DNA of 64,000 bases. It comes from Augochlora pura. Lineage: Eukaryota; Arthropoda; Insecta; Hymenoptera; Halictidae. The stretch covers positions 19,835,412-19,899,411 of the forward strand of contig NC_135772.1 of assembly GCF_028453695.1 (NCBI RefSeq), in the 5' to 3' direction. A program made the translations under genes and the position numbers. Below are positions 12,701 through 26,100 of this stretch, piece by piece (the stretch's first letter is position 1; every line of letters starts with the position of its first letter). The notes beneath the pieces were generated by a model. That model did no database searches. It saw only the letters and a program-made list of their open reading frames with translations, and was not told the DNA's origin.

Positions 12701-14816
12701 GCGATATTCGTTCGGCGAACGGTTTCGAAGACAGACACGCGTAATAAATGAAATGGATGTACGACCGATTTTCTTCGTTTAAAAATCTCGGATTCCCCGG
12801 CGACCCTGTCCGTTGGTAGCGATCGAATTCCGCCGCGTTTATCGCGCTCGACCATCGATCATTTATCCGGAATACTGCGGTCGGGTATGGAGACTCGCGG
12901 TCCGTCGAAAAATAAGTCGAAGTTTCTGGCGAAGAGAGGAAGCCGTCGGGTAGTTATCCCGCATAGAAATCACGCGATACATGCTCCCGACATGATCAAA
13001 CGAGCTCCATCTCTAATTGCCATAGAACTCGTCGGGATCGAGCAATGGGCCACCGGCGAAAGACGTCAGCCGTAACGGCGCAGCCTTGAGGGAACGGCGG
13101 CGCGGCGCGACGCGGCGGCGGCGCGTTGCTTCGGCGGCGTCGAAAAAATTGACGGCGTTCACACGCCGCTAGTTGGCGCTGCGCTCGCGTGCGCTCGCTC
13201 GCTCGGTAGCGCTCGCTCGCGCGCGCGCCCGTGAACGCGCTCTCTCGCGTACGGGGCTTTACAAATTTGACTTTCACGAGGAGACTCGTTGCTTCGTCGC
13301 ACGTAACCTTGGCTGCGCCGTCGGAGCGGGCCGCAAGCGCGCGTCGTGCACTACTCGGATAGATTTTATTTTCGTATCAGCGTCGGCTTGTTGTTTTGCT
13401 TGCCCCCGGTTTCGCTATCGAGGCCCTCTGACACTTGGCGCTCCGGCGTCCGACGATCGTCTTACGCAGGATGTCCACCCGGTCGTTCCCGATAGGTCCC
13501 GACGATTGCTCTTTCGTCCTTTGCGATGCCTAATAAGGGCACCGACGCAGCCTATACGTCGTACAATATTGCTCGTTGATTCCAAACGTGTACGCGTAGC
13601 AAATAATTTGATTCCGACTAGAGGATGTGGTCGGCTAATATTTTTAGTGCCAGATTAGATTGAAGCGAACGAAAACTCGAGACACGTACGATGTACAGCC
13701 GCGATGTCAGATACTGAGTTTTCCTTGTTGCGTAAAATTGACTGGCAACACCACCAGAGAATAGGGATTCCCAGTTTCGCGAGCGCCGTGCCACCGGGGG
13801 ATTAACGGAATCGGTGAATTCGGGCCCTTGGGCGAGAGTCGCTGCTTCCGGTGAAAGCGATCCTGTTGTAGCTTCGATTTCGACGCGCTGTTTAAAAACG
13901 TAGGAACAAAACGGCGACAAGTCGCGATTTCTACGGTCGACACGAAAGCGAGCTCTTCTCTCGTTTTTTTTTTCTCTTTTTTACATTTTCGAACAATCCG
14001 CAGCGCAGCGGGATTGGAGTTTAGCACGACGACGACCGACCGACCGACCGTCGATTGTATATACTTACGTGCTGACAACGAACACTCGGGTGTCGAGTTC
14101 TTCGGCTGGCTCTCGCGGCTCTTGTGCAAGCGATTTTCGACGCGCGGTTGATCGTCGTCGCGCCGGGTCTTGGGCAACGAAACAACTTCTAGGATACGAT
14201 TGGGGTAAGCCCAATTCCTCCGCCGATAATATTGAAACAATTTCGGCCACTTGACGTGATTTTAAATTCAAATATTCATCCGAAACCGTTCGGCCGAACC
14301 TCTCCGCAAATTGTCGCGCGTATTTGAGCAACTATCGTGTATGCGCTTCGCTTTCTGGTTAATTTAACTTCACAGAACTTCGTTTTATCGACGCGCTCGC
14401 GCCACGTCGACGTCGCCTGCGCGCGTGTGTATTCCTCGACGCATATACGCGGTGCACGCCGGCTCGCGAGACGTAAACGCGACGTCGTCGTGCACTCATA
14501 AAGAGACAGCAACACACGCTTTACACTTGTCCCAAATCAATATGCAACAGGGTCAGGTCGGTTTAACCGGGGAACAATCCGTGCACCTGTAAAGGGTGGA
14601 CTCGGTTTCTCTTCCTTACACTCTCGATTTACTCCCGGCTAGAGAGGTGAGCCCCGCGCCGACCGTGTTTACGTGTCGAATTCCCGTTAAGCCGGCCCCG
14701 CTATTGTTAGCCGATCTCGAATTTGTTTCGAAACGCGCCTTCGCCCCGCGATACTTATTGATGCAACTTATTGATACTTATTGATAATTTACGTCGGCGT
14801 CGAATCAGGCTTGCCG

Positions 14817-14857
14817 ATATATATCGTCGATATGTATCGTCAATATATATCGTCGAT
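14817..14857. repeat. Short 13-bp triplicate
   Basis: Three imperfect copies of ATATATCGTCGAT-like sequence in tandem, partly palindromic. Confidence 0.65.
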
Positions 14858-16132
14858 GGAAAGCGACGCAACAGGAGGGTGGGTGCCAACGATAAGTGTC
14901 GGGACGGACACCCGTGTTCCGCGTATTCTTCATGTTCGATATCTGATAATCTCCTTAATGCGGTTGCAGTTTGCTCGGCACCGGGGCTAGGAATAGCCGC
15001 GGCGGCGCAGGATACGGGGAACAGTTACGGCCGGGGCCGGGTATTGCTCGAGGCGATCGTGCAAGGACAGTACCGCTACGGGCGAATATTTTCTTTCCAC
15101 CGTGGTGCGGCGGCGGCGGCGGCGTTCTTCCGTCTTTCGTAAGGAATTTATCGCGCGCGAAAAATCGGATCGTGCCCGAGCCGAAATCAAGCGGCAAACC
15201 GGCGGGTGTACACACGAGGTGACGCGGTCGTCGTTAACCCCATGACGTACCATTTACTTCACAGTTGCTGCGATTAGGAATTTTTTCAATTGGTATAATT
15301 TCTTAAAAGAGATAAAACATTAATACTTAAATATTACTTAAATATTAATAACAAGGGATGTAGAATTTTATTCCAACTTCAAAGAACAGAATAACATCCA
15401 TACTTAATAATTTATTACGACCAATTTCCATCGCGAGTCGGACTCGGTAAAGGGTTAAAAACGGAACGGCGCGACGTTACGCGAAAATTGTTCGTTGGAG
15501 CACAGGGGTTGCAACAGAGACGAGTTAGTCGGTCGCGGGATATTCGGCCCGAGAAATCATCGGTTTTCCAGCGAGGAGTCCTTGACACGGTTGAATGCCG
15601 GATATCGTTGGATCGAAGTAAATTTTCTTCCGCGGCTGGGAGGGGGGGGAACCGCGGCCAATGAATCGGACGTCAGCGGGACTAACCTTTTCCCCCCCGG
15701 GAGGACCAAACACAGGATGACACTTGGCGTCTGAACACGGGCATGAGAGGTCGTTGAATCCCATTAAGCGGTACTCCTTCGATCGTACTCTCGGTTCGAC
15801 CACCTGTACACCGGAGTCGTTCTTTCGGCTGATATCGTTCCCTGCCTCTCTACCCCCTTCTTTGCATGCTATCAGCTCGAAGGAGCAGCGCCGACCAACC
15901 ACCAGGATGAGAACGATTACAGCCGATGCGCCAGCCTCTGCCATCTCTCTTTCTCTCTCTCTCTCTCGCTCTCTGCAATGTTTCTGCTCTGCGTATTTGC
16001 CGGTGGATACCGTGTACGAGCAGCCGGAATATTGCATTCTCGTTTTCTTGTGTAGCCGACGCGGCCACACCTTTCACCAACACCCAGCCAGCCATACTCT
16101 GCTGGCCTAGCATCTCTAGCGATCGCTGTGTT

Positions 16133-16191
16133 GCTGGTTGGCTGGCTGCTCGCTGGCTGGCTGGTTGGCTGTGGCTGGCTGGTCGTGCGAC
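16133..16191. repeat. (GGCT)n imperfect repeat
   Basis: Repeated GGCTGGCT words interrupted by GGTTGGCT. A short mirror CCAGCCAGC lies about 50 bases upstream. Confidence 0.8.
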
Positions 16192-16377
16192 TATCGCCTC
16201 GATCCTGGCTTTTGCTCCGGCCACGTATAACTTATGTATACGTGTACCGGCTAACAGTAAACTCTTCCACTTGGTTCCAGCATCGGCAGGAGAGACTCCT
16301 CGCGCAACGAGGACTCGCGCCTCCGACGTGCCTCGGCCAAGGCACGCACGCACCTTGCGTCGCCATTTTCTAACTCG

Positions 16378-16410
16378 TACATATATATATACATATATAT
16401 ATATATATTT
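16378..16410. repeat. (AT)n microsatellite
   Basis: ATAT runs with one ACAT interruption. Confidence 0.85.
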
Positions 16411-16995
16411 TCCTACTCGTTGCGCCGGACGCTGGTCTGCTCCGCGTTCGCCTCTCTTACGTAACCGCGTTAGATCTTAAACGTCTTAGCTTTGTCAACT
16501 TTGTTGGTTTCCTTCGAACTTTTGCAGCCTACCCATCGTTCCTACCGACAAAAGGATACCGTTTCCAACGAACTCGCTGCATAGCGTGAAGATCGAGCGT
16601 TCACGTTATCGTAGAAAATTATAACGCCGATTCTCTGTATCGTTGTGTTTGATCAGAAGAAAAAAAATTCGAAAACAGCGAGAGAACGTTGCTAACCGTT
16701 TCCCGTTAGAGTTCGACAATTAAGAAAAAAATGTTGGATTCGGGAGAAAGCGCGGACATTGTTCAGGAAAAGGATAGAGCGGATCTCCCGACCCAATTTT
16801 TCCGAAAGAATTCTCCGTTTCCCCGACGCGCCGCGGTGAAGGATTTCAGGGGAAAGTCGTGCGGCGGAGTTGTCTCGATCGTAGAGTTCCACTCTCTTCG
16901 AGTACGCGTCTCGATTCCTAGTAGCAAGCTCGGTAAAAGTTGCTTCACGGGATACGAGGTACACGCCGGCCTTCTGTCGTCAGTCATAGGACGAG

Positions 16996-17099
16996 CAGGC
17001 AGGCAGGCAGGCAGGCGGGCAAGCTAACAGGCAAGCGAGCGAGCAGGCAACCAGGCAAGCATGGCGTGGCACGGCCGACCGTCCGTCCGTCCGTCCGTC
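16996..17099. repeat. (CAGG)n followed by (CCGT)n
   Basis: Five CAGG units at 16996-17016, degenerate CAGG/CAAG words to about 17060, then (CCGT)n at about 17077-17099. Two different tetranucleotide repeats within 100 bases. Confidence 0.85.
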
Positions 17100-17372
17100 T
17101 GCCTGACGAGGGGGATTTCTCCGTTGTCGCTTCGACAAGCCAGACAAAAGGAGCCCCGGAGCCGATAGCCGACCGGGGCGACCCTTCGGCATAAAAGGTT
17201 CCAACCCTCGTTTCTCTACCCGGCGAGGGTATATACGGGCTGTGTCCTACCCCGAATCCAACAATACGGGCCGCAGCTACGAAGCCCCCGTCTGCCGGGG
17301 CTCTGGGCCAACTCCAGGGGCCCTGTGAAGTCCTGGTCCGAACCTGGACACGGCCGCGGTATTGTCCGATAC

Positions 17373-17392
17373 CTTTTTTTTGGGGGGGGGGG
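17373..17392 (+). repeat. Homopolymer T8-G11 junction
   Basis: A run of eight T directly followed by eleven G. Prone to sequencing and replication slippage, so the exact length may be unreliable. Confidence 0.8.
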
Positions 17393-20300
17393 ACACCGGA
17401 AACAGTGCGAGCCATTGTTTCTTCGAGCAAACTGGCCGTGCCCGATAGAGAAATTCATTACCTGTGGCAACCTTCGCCGATAAATTAACAACTATGAATG
17501 ACACCTTTCGCGGAATCATTTGAAAATCACCCGAAGTAACGCCTCCAATTTATTCTCTAAAGTATATATTTTAATGATACACTTTAGATATAATCGCAGT
17601 TATTTTGCAATACGGAAGATATCACTTGCATTGTGGTATATTTCAGAGTAACATTTAACGATGGAGTTTATATCTTAAATTTGCGAAGGCATAACAATCG
17701 CGTCGAAGTCTAGTATATCGCAAGCTTCGAAGATGCAACAAAGGGAAAAGGTCTTCTTGCGGTACCTGCGGTGGTCATTTCAAAGACGTCCTTCACGGAT
17801 CGGTTCCATTGCCACGGAAAGAGTAAAGATTTAGGGGGGGACTTTCGTTGTCACCGATGTTCCGCAGGGTAGAGTCATTGTTTATCCATTCGATGACGTA
17901 CAACCCTTTGAATTCTACATTGCGCGCGGTGATTGATCGCGGCACCCAGGTCTTGGTAGATCCGCCGACAGTCATCCCCGTGTGTCATCCCTAAACTTCG
18001 ACAATGCGACGAGCTACGATCGAAGCGTCCGACAACGACGACGGGCCACTCGTCGTCCGCGACGAATTCTTATCGTCGTCCGCGTCCAACCACTTCGTCG
18101 CGCTCGCGGATCGCGTTATGAATCGTCGATAATTGCGTGCTAATCCGATCCGTTATTCGCATCTCGATAAGCCAAGAACGCGTGTTCCCGGGGGCCACCG
18201 CGCGCACGACCCGATCCACCGCGATTCACGACACGCCCAGGATATACTGTTAGCTGGTAAATTGTGTGCCAAACGTCATTATTTACCTCTCGGAGGGTAC
18301 CACGCTGTCTCGCCGCGAACCATGACCTAAGATCGCCAAGATTATACCGTCACGTCGAAACAATTCGACGAACCGCATCGGCGCGAAATTCCTCCGGGCC
18401 AATTTCCTCGCCGCGCTCGATTGCAAACAATTCGTCTATAACATTGTATATAAAAATTTTATTCGACTAAGATTGTCAATGTTCTTTCTTTGTACTTTGT
18501 TAAACATTGCGTGTACTCGCTTCTACGTAGATGTTTTCTAAATATTCACAACGGATAGGTAGATTTAATTATTAAATGGTTTAGCATTAAAAAAGAATAA
18601 CATAATATAATTAACACTAATTTATAAAAAATACAAGAAGCCTTATAAAAATTGCAAGATTGGATCGGTTTACATTTCTCCCAATTTTTATTCCAACACA
18701 TGTCCGATTAAATAAATACAATAGTTCCGCGTGACAGTATTTTCACAAAACACATACATTTCCATAAATACCTATAAAAATTGGTGATTATTTACAAAAA
18801 AGAACGACGCTGATCTTTTCACCAGGCTCTCGACGCGACACCGCTTCCCCCCCTCAATTCCGACGTACTTCCGGAAAACCGGAATACGGATGAAACGCGG
18901 GTCGCAGAGCACGGGGTCAAAACGGACCCGAGGGTTCGCAGAACGACATCCGGAGCATGATTCATCACGGCGTTATCGACGAATCGGCTCCCTCGTGCTG
19001 CAGACCCCAGCGCGGAGGATCGATAACTTTTTGGGGGAGACAGGCGCAAGATGGAGGGGCCGGAGAGAAAGAGAGAGGGAGAGAGAGAGAGAGAGCCTCC
19101 GCTATCTTTCGCGCGTCCTCATCCGCTAAACCGATCCGCCGAGGTGAAGGAACTCCGGAAGATCGAGAGAAAAAAAAGAGAAAAGAATAAAATACCGCGT
19201 TACGCTCTCAAATTGTCAGGGATTTACGCCGGGCGGATTTTAATGGGCCGACGAGCGGGCGCGGGCTTTGAGAACCACTGTCGGCTGGCCAGAACCAAGG
19301 GAACCTTTCAGAGGATCCCCTGACGCGGCCCGACGTCCGACCCTCATCAAGGCGCAACGCACAGCCGTCCGTAAAGAGAGAGAGGGAGCGAGAGAGAGAG
19401 AGAGAGGGAGGGACCCGGGTAGAACGGGGATCAGCATTTTTACCTGGGGCCCAGGTATCCGTCCTCTCTAGTAGACGAGACCGCGGCGGACATATTTTTA
19501 GGGTACCTTCGGCCAGGGGACCCAGGTAACGGGGAACACGAACACCGAGTCATAAATCCTGGTCGCGCACTGGGTTTTAGGGTTACCAAGTTTCCGCTGG
19601 ATTAAGGAAGGCTCGGGGGTGGGTCCTGGACGGTCGCTTGATTAACTTAAAAAGCCCGCGGGTGCACCAAGTGCCCCCACCGAGCGATCACCGTCTTTAC
19701 CCGCGGTTTCATTCGTTTAGTACCTGCGGCACCCTCGCCACGCGCCTCGTTTTTATCAGCGATTCGCTAAACATTGTCTCCCGTTAACCCTTTGTACTCG
19801 GAACCGCTTGACCTGAGATTTTCTTTCCGTCTTATTTAACTTGCCAACAATTTCGGAATAGTAATACAGCTGTGCCTGATAGCGCAGTAATATTTAATTC
19901 TACCATAAACTCATCGCTCGAGTGCTATGCGCATACGTTTTGCCAAGCAATAAATTACGGTTTAAGGAAAATATAAAATTATAGAAATAATTTAAACGGA
20001 GCTCGAATTTTACCTATTCGAATTCTTGTTAATTTTCCTTTTCAATAAATCTCCACTGTATAAAAAAAATGTAATTTCGTCGCAAGTTGTTGCAAACCCC
20101 ATTGCAAACAATTTCGTCGAGCTGGAATCACTGGTTGCATCGCGCGGCAATGTTTAACCGAGCCGGTGTGCGCGCGCGCGTGTGTACAGCAGTGTTGATG
20201 CATATACAGTTGTGGAACGCGCGGGACAGAATCGATAACAATGGGTGCAATTTACATTTAATTAGAGGCTCACGGATATCAATCGGATGACTTTCGTCGC

Positions 20301-21463
20301 CTATCGGCGCATTGAATTCCAACCAACCCCTTCGGCCCGCGTGTCGTCGGGGTGTAAAAGGGTTAGCCGCGTGTTGAATCGTCACTTAGAACATCGGAGC
20401 AACGCGGTCTATGGCGTATACCGTGGCAAGCGCGCGCGGGGGTGGGGGGGGGGCGGCCATTATCGATATCCTCATCTCGGGCAATTCGAATCAATCGGGG
20501 GATCAGGTGCTCCTTTGGTCGTCGCAAATGGAATTCTCCTCGATACAATATCGGTCGGGCGCGCTAGAATGGAAATGGTCAAACACCTCGGCGTGTCCCC
20601 GTGAATCGAATTAACGTACGCGCGTTTGACTTCCTTCCCTCGATCTTTCCAACGGGTACGAAACTAAAGGCAGACGCCCGGTAGAAACTCTCGACGTTCG
20701 GGAATTGGAACGAACCGCTTTCTACCATGTTCGAGAAATATTTTTGCAAATTGCTAAAAATCGCAGAACCTGTGAAACTGGAAATTTGGAACCGCGCGAG
20801 ATTTCGATGTTTTGACGGGAAACGAGGAAACGATCGGAAAAGTTTCCTACCGTCGAATAATTATCAATTTATTATAGAATTATTACTTTAGCCTTACCGA
20901 CCAAGATCGAGTAAACAATTTTTCTATAAAAATTTCCGTTACTTCCGTCATCAATTTGTTGTTGCAGCGTTTCACACCGGCAACGACGGAATCGTTCGCC
21001 ATGTATACGTAAGCTCCGATTAGAGCGAAAAGTCGCGAGGAGCACCGCGGGTGTGCCGTCGACGCGTGCGACACAATGCACACAACAGGTAGTCCAGAAT
21101 TCGTCACGCGAAACCCGCCGGTTCGCGCCGAATGCACCTTGCGGGCCGACCCACTCATCAAGGCACTCTCGCGTAGCGCAGGCCTCCGCGCCCGTGCGCG
21201 TATTATTTACCGCGGCTGGCGGAGGCACCTGCGACGACCGCCTAACCATCTTATTCTCTCCTTCTTTGACTGTCCTACGATGGGCCGCGTCGTAAACTTC
21301 GCTCACCGCGCCCACTCGTCCCGAACAGGTTTCGCCTAAGACCTTCCCTGGCACCGAGCCTCCCCGTACCCTTCTCTCTTCACCCCTTCGGCTAATTTGC
21401 TTGCCTAATGAAATAATACTCGAAATTATAATAATAAAAATCTCTATGCTCGTCGACGAGTAA

Positions 21464-21498
21464 TCGAGTCGAGTATCGAGTCGAGTATCGAGTCGAGT
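21464..21498. repeat. 12-bp tandem repeat ATCGAGTCGAGT
   Basis: Three adjacent copies of ATCGAGTCGAGT, the last ending in CC. Confidence 0.85.
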
Positions 21499-21827
21499 CC
21501 GCGACGAAGGTAGAAAAGACGTCGCGGTCCAAGAACAATAAACGCGGGCGGGCAATAAGTCGGTCGACGATCGAATGGGGGTCAGTGAGCGGATGTCAAA
21601 AGCGTTATCGCGGGTAGTAGCCGTGCAACAGCCGGCCGCCGGTTTCGTTTTTCCGCCGGGAAACAATCCGGGATAATTGCCAGGGTTCCGTGCGGTATCC
21701 GGCCGGCGAGATCGGTCAAGCCCCATCGATGCCGATGAAATTATTAGAAATAAAACGAGCCGGGAGCACCGAAAGGAATTTCCCGGTGCGGTTTCCGATT
21801 CAATTTCATCGATCAACGACGAGAACC

Positions 21828-21880
21828 GTCCGCCGTCCGTCCGCCCGTCCGTCCGTCCGTTCGTTCGCTCGCGAGCGAGC
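21828..21880. repeat. (CCGT)n / (CGTT)n repeat
   Basis: CCGTCCGT words merging into GTTCGTTCGCTCGCGAGCGAGC, which ends in an inverted repeat around TCGCGA. Confidence 0.8.
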
Positions 21881-23149
21881 GGCCGCGCGCGTGCAAGCAG
21901 GAAGATGCTGCATCGAAATAAAAAAAAAAAATCCGCCCGAAGCGGGGAGAGAAAAAAAAAGGAGTGCACACGTGAAAGGGAGAGCGCATCCCCGCCGGGG
22001 CCGCTCCCACACACACACGTTGGGGTGCCGGCTCGTTGTCTGCCATATGGCCCCCCTTCCCCTCCCCCCACTTTTTTTCACCACCCCTGTGTACGGCTTT
22101 CTTCCCACACGACAAAGGTAGCCAGCCACCCACGTGTGCGTGCACGTGCGTGTTTACAGCTGTACACGGGGGCCCTCGCACGAAAGTGAACAATCTATTT
22201 TGTTGTAACAAAAGCGAACAGACAGACACACACACACACGGGGAGTCAGGTGAACGCAGCTCTCTTTCTCCCGTCTCTCGCGCCAGATTGGCCCCTTTCT
22301 TCGCCGGCTTTCGCCGTGTATATACGCTGCGCGCTCTTTTTCGCCTCATTTTCTTCTATTTGGAAATTAACCCGTCGACCGCCGTCGCGGGCGCCGCCGT
22401 CACGCGCTCCACGCTCGTCCCGAAGCATTCTCTTTCGTTCCTCGCCCTTTAAACGCATCTCGATCCGAGAAACGTCTAAAAGGATTAGGGGTGTCGATCA
22501 CCGTGTGCTCTCGTTGGCGCTTTTCAGATTCGGGTTCGGTTACCGTTTCATTTATTAACCGGCCGGGTTAACTCGTCGTTCTCGCTTTCCTTTTTTTAAA
22601 CTCGTCGATCCTTTCACTCGTGTACTGGTGTCTCACCGCATTTGTGTTGCTTGTAAGATGCTTCACAATTATTTCCGAGTCTGTTAACCCTTCGCGCTCG
22701 AGGTCTTTTTAACGCCAAGTCCAAAATATCTTCTCCGCGGTATTTCCTTTTTATTTAGCGCGTTTTACGCGAATAATCGAGTCTGAAAAATAAGAATTTT
22801 TATCGGTGGCTCGGAGAGTGATTTCTTCGCCGCAAAGGGTTAAAATTCCACTGACCGTGTAGTGCCATTTACAAAAGCGGACGTTTCCCGCGGTCTCGCG
22901 TTCCCCGGGGCGTTTAAACGGGATCCCGGATCCTTTTAAATTGATTCGTCGGTTCGCGGGGGCCGCTTAAAAATCGGCCGGCTTTCCCTCTACACCGGTC
23001 GAAGGTATTTATTTGACGAGGTAGGTGGGGTGTGGGAAGGAGGTGGAAGCCAGGCAGAGGCAGGAAGGAAGGAAAGTCGGTTCCGCTCCCTCCGACACGA
23101 GCCCCGCTGCATCCGGCGCGTTCTCTCGAACCAATTAAGGCGGCCGCGC

Positions 23150-23168
23150 TCGCGCGCGCGCGCGCGCG
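23150..23168. repeat. (CG)n dinucleotide run
   Basis: Nine CG steps in a row; alternating CG is a classical Z-DNA-forming sequence. Related runs lie at 24356-24373 and about 24115-24128. Confidence 0.85.
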
Positions 23169-26100
23169 GTGGTCCCCTCAAGGGCTGAAATATCGCATCT
23201 TCGTTCCCGATCTCTTATTTCTACGGACCGACGCTAAGAAGCCAACTACGTTTCCGTCTCTCCTCGTTCTTCTCCAATTTTCCATCCCCCGGCGCGACCT
23301 TGATTCTCTCCCTATCTGTCCCTCCCTCTCTGTTTCCCTCTTCGCCCCTCTCTCTCTCTCTCTCTCTCGTTCCTTTTCCACGATCCCCGAGCGCTCGGGG
23401 CGCGGGACCCTTCGTTTAGGGCACCGCAGATGCCGCGCGCCCTACTAGATTACGTCCCCGCGGTTCCCAACCAACCCCCATAGCGGCCGACGATACTTCA
23501 CCGTAGAATCGACGGCGACCGCGCGCGCGCCTGTTCTGAGAACCGCTTGAATGGGGGAAGCAACCCTCCGTTTTCGGAAACCTTCCCTTTATTCATCCCC
23601 TAATGTAGGACCGACCGGCGCCGTAGGTTCTTCTTGCCGCGGTATATAGGGTACTGTATTTATCGTGGACCCCCCCGTACATATACGGGGCCATGTACGT
23701 TTACAGGGGATCGCCGAGCGGGGTGGATGTGTGCCGCGCGATTCGATACCGTACATAGGCGCGCATCTCGGCTGTACTTTTAAGAGCAGATAAAAGTAAC
23801 AGATTGGCCCCCGCGTTGCCACGATGCTCGCTACAAATGGATTATCGTTGATAGCGTTCTACTCGCGAATTCCGGCTAACTTCGTCGTGAAAACTCTTTC
23901 GACTCGGGGAACTCGTTCGATTTTAAAGATAACCGGAGGATCGCTAAGGGAATATCGCGCGTACGAACAGCGATAGAAATAGCGACGAGAAAATGATATT
24001 AATATAATTATTTATATTTTAAATAATTCTGGAGTTAGCGTTGATAATGTATAGTTGACGCAGTTAAATTTCGAGGGAATCTGTAATTCGCGTGGATCGT
24101 TTACCGACAAAGAATGCGCGCGCGCGCGGCCACATTATTTTGTGGGCAGCACGCGAACAAGCGGCTCATCGGTCCTCGACGAGAAGAGGATGCGTCCGGG
24201 GGTTGCTTTCACCCCTTGCTTCTCTTTGTCCATTTTTCCCCGGGGCGCGTGACCAAGGTAAAAACCCCTCTCCACGCGCGATCGTGCTCGCAAAGCGCGC
24301 GGCGCTTATTTGTCATTCTTTCTGACGGCCTACAATGGCACACACCGTATAGATAGCGCGCGCGCGCGCGCGGTTCTTTGCTTTTTTTTTTCTCTCTCCC
24401 GTCAAGAGATCATAGAGCCCTCGCGCGACGCGCGCCATTAGTCCTCGACATTAACTTTCAAATTACTGTTCCGCGACACAGAAAACAAACGCCGTTGCCC
24501 GCGTTAACATTCGACGTATGGTGGCAATTTTTACCGTGATTAAATCGTGTTCGGGCTCCGTTGAGACGCCGATAAATTACGCGCCGCGTTGCACGCCGAA
24601 CGGAAACGATTCTCTTGGAGAAATAAGAAATGTTTCCGAAGGGAGACGAGCGCGCCGCGCCGGGTTTTTCGAAATTCGCGGCTAGCACGATTCCGCGAGT
24701 CCTTGAAACCCGAGTCTAACCGACTGGCTCCCCGACAATCTTATCCGCTCGGCGAGATAGCGCGCCCCTAATCTGTCGCGGACTTTACACCGCTAAAGCC
24801 GGCGTTCGAGCCAGCTTCCAGGATCGCGAGCGCGAAATCCAAAGATATATGCTCTCGATGAAATTTCGCTGGCTTTTGACTCGTCGAACGTCGACTAATT
24901 TGGAAGACACGCGACAAACCAAAAATGTTCACCGTACTATCTGAAATGCCAGTCGATCTCAAAATGATCTGCCTAAAAAAATATATAATCTTTCCGCGCT
25001 AATTTTGCAACTAGTTGAATCTCAAGAGTGTAATCGGCTGTGAAATCAACGGTTGGAAATGTTTTTGAACACCTCGTTCCTTTTAGAGCTGAGAAATTTG
25101 TTGAATAACATTTTATCTCAATAGAAAAGTTAATACAATAGGGTTGATTTAATAAAAGATCTAATAATAAATGAATAATAAATCTAGTAATAATAAAAGT
25201 CCGATATAAAGGCTAATAAAATAACAGAATAGTATCGGACGAATTTAACGTCATAGATACGTTACTGCCGAGTAGTAAAATTATTAAAACTTATTTAAGA
25301 TTGTTAAAATGCTGCTGTGGAAAATGTTTCCGCGCAAAGTCTATTTATTTCCTAACAGTCGCGCTGGTGGAAGAGTCCAATGAAAGTCAAGGAACGTTAT
25401 GTAAAAGATTCCGTACGCCAGAATTCAATATTTGCGGGAGGAAACGTCGATGCCCCGGCAGTTTTTTTTATTGTCGGCCGATTTCTCATTTATTTAAAAT
25501 ATTCCCAGGGAAATAACGCTCGATAATCTGAGACGCACACGGGCGGCTTGTATCATGCGCCGTTGTTGTTTCTTGGCCAGATAGCGTGTTGCGCGACGCC
25601 GTTGTCGAGCCGTTTCCCCGGCAGAGTTGACGATCTCGCCGGCAGGCGGCGCGCCGCTAGAGTCCCCTTTCGAAAATAACACACGGCCGGTTGACGTCAT
25701 GTTGTCATGACTGCCAACCGTCGGCATCAACATCGCTCGCCTCTGTGTGCCGTTCCCGCGGCAGCGAACAGAGCGCAGAAAATTCGCACCGAGAACGATC
25801 GCACGAACGCGAATTCGCACTCGGATTCAACGAGCTCTTTCCACGATTTAAGTCCGCCATATTTCGACCGTCCCGAGCCAAAACATTCGATGAGAAAAAA
25901 GGTCAATGCGAGTCCCCGTTTCCACTTGGAAACGTCCACACTCTTTTCTCCATATTTCTTTATCACGAATTATCAATCATAAAAAGAACTTTAAATAAGC
26001 ACCGATGTGATGTTTACAGACAAAAGTACTCGAAGCGGTAAGGTTATGTACCAAAACTCGGTATTACAAGGCGAGGGGTTTGTAATCCAGAGGGGGGGCC

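Larger units (their letters stand above)
9733..21450. other. Non-coding GC-rich DNA with microsatellites
   Basis: No gene supported. A (CA)-rich, purine/pyrimidine-alternating stretch lies at about 10600-10760. At about 12120-12190 there is a GCAGC-repeat cluster followed by GAGAGAG, the sort of sequence often found in insect 5' untranslated exons, but no partner splice site could be assigned. More AT-rich, repeat-poor stretches occur at about 15260-15430, 18440-18800 and 19840-20080. The remainder is CpG-rich sequence with short repeats. Confidence 0.5.

Noticed and set aside
16133..17099. Spaced short repeats suggestive of an array
   Set aside because: These are tetranucleotide microsatellites without unique spacers; not CRISPR, and the genome is eukaryotic.
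20872..22071. 399-residue minus-strand open frame
   Set aside because: Low-complexity Phe/Arg/Ser/Gly-rich translation over CCGT and poly-purine repeats, no domain and no conserved motif; several overlapping frames are equally open, as expected in GC-rich DNA.
24951..24975. bantam-like AGATCATTTTGA on the minus strand
   Set aside because: The seed differs from bantam (CAGATCA in place of GAGATCA) and no hairpin partner was seen; likely chance.
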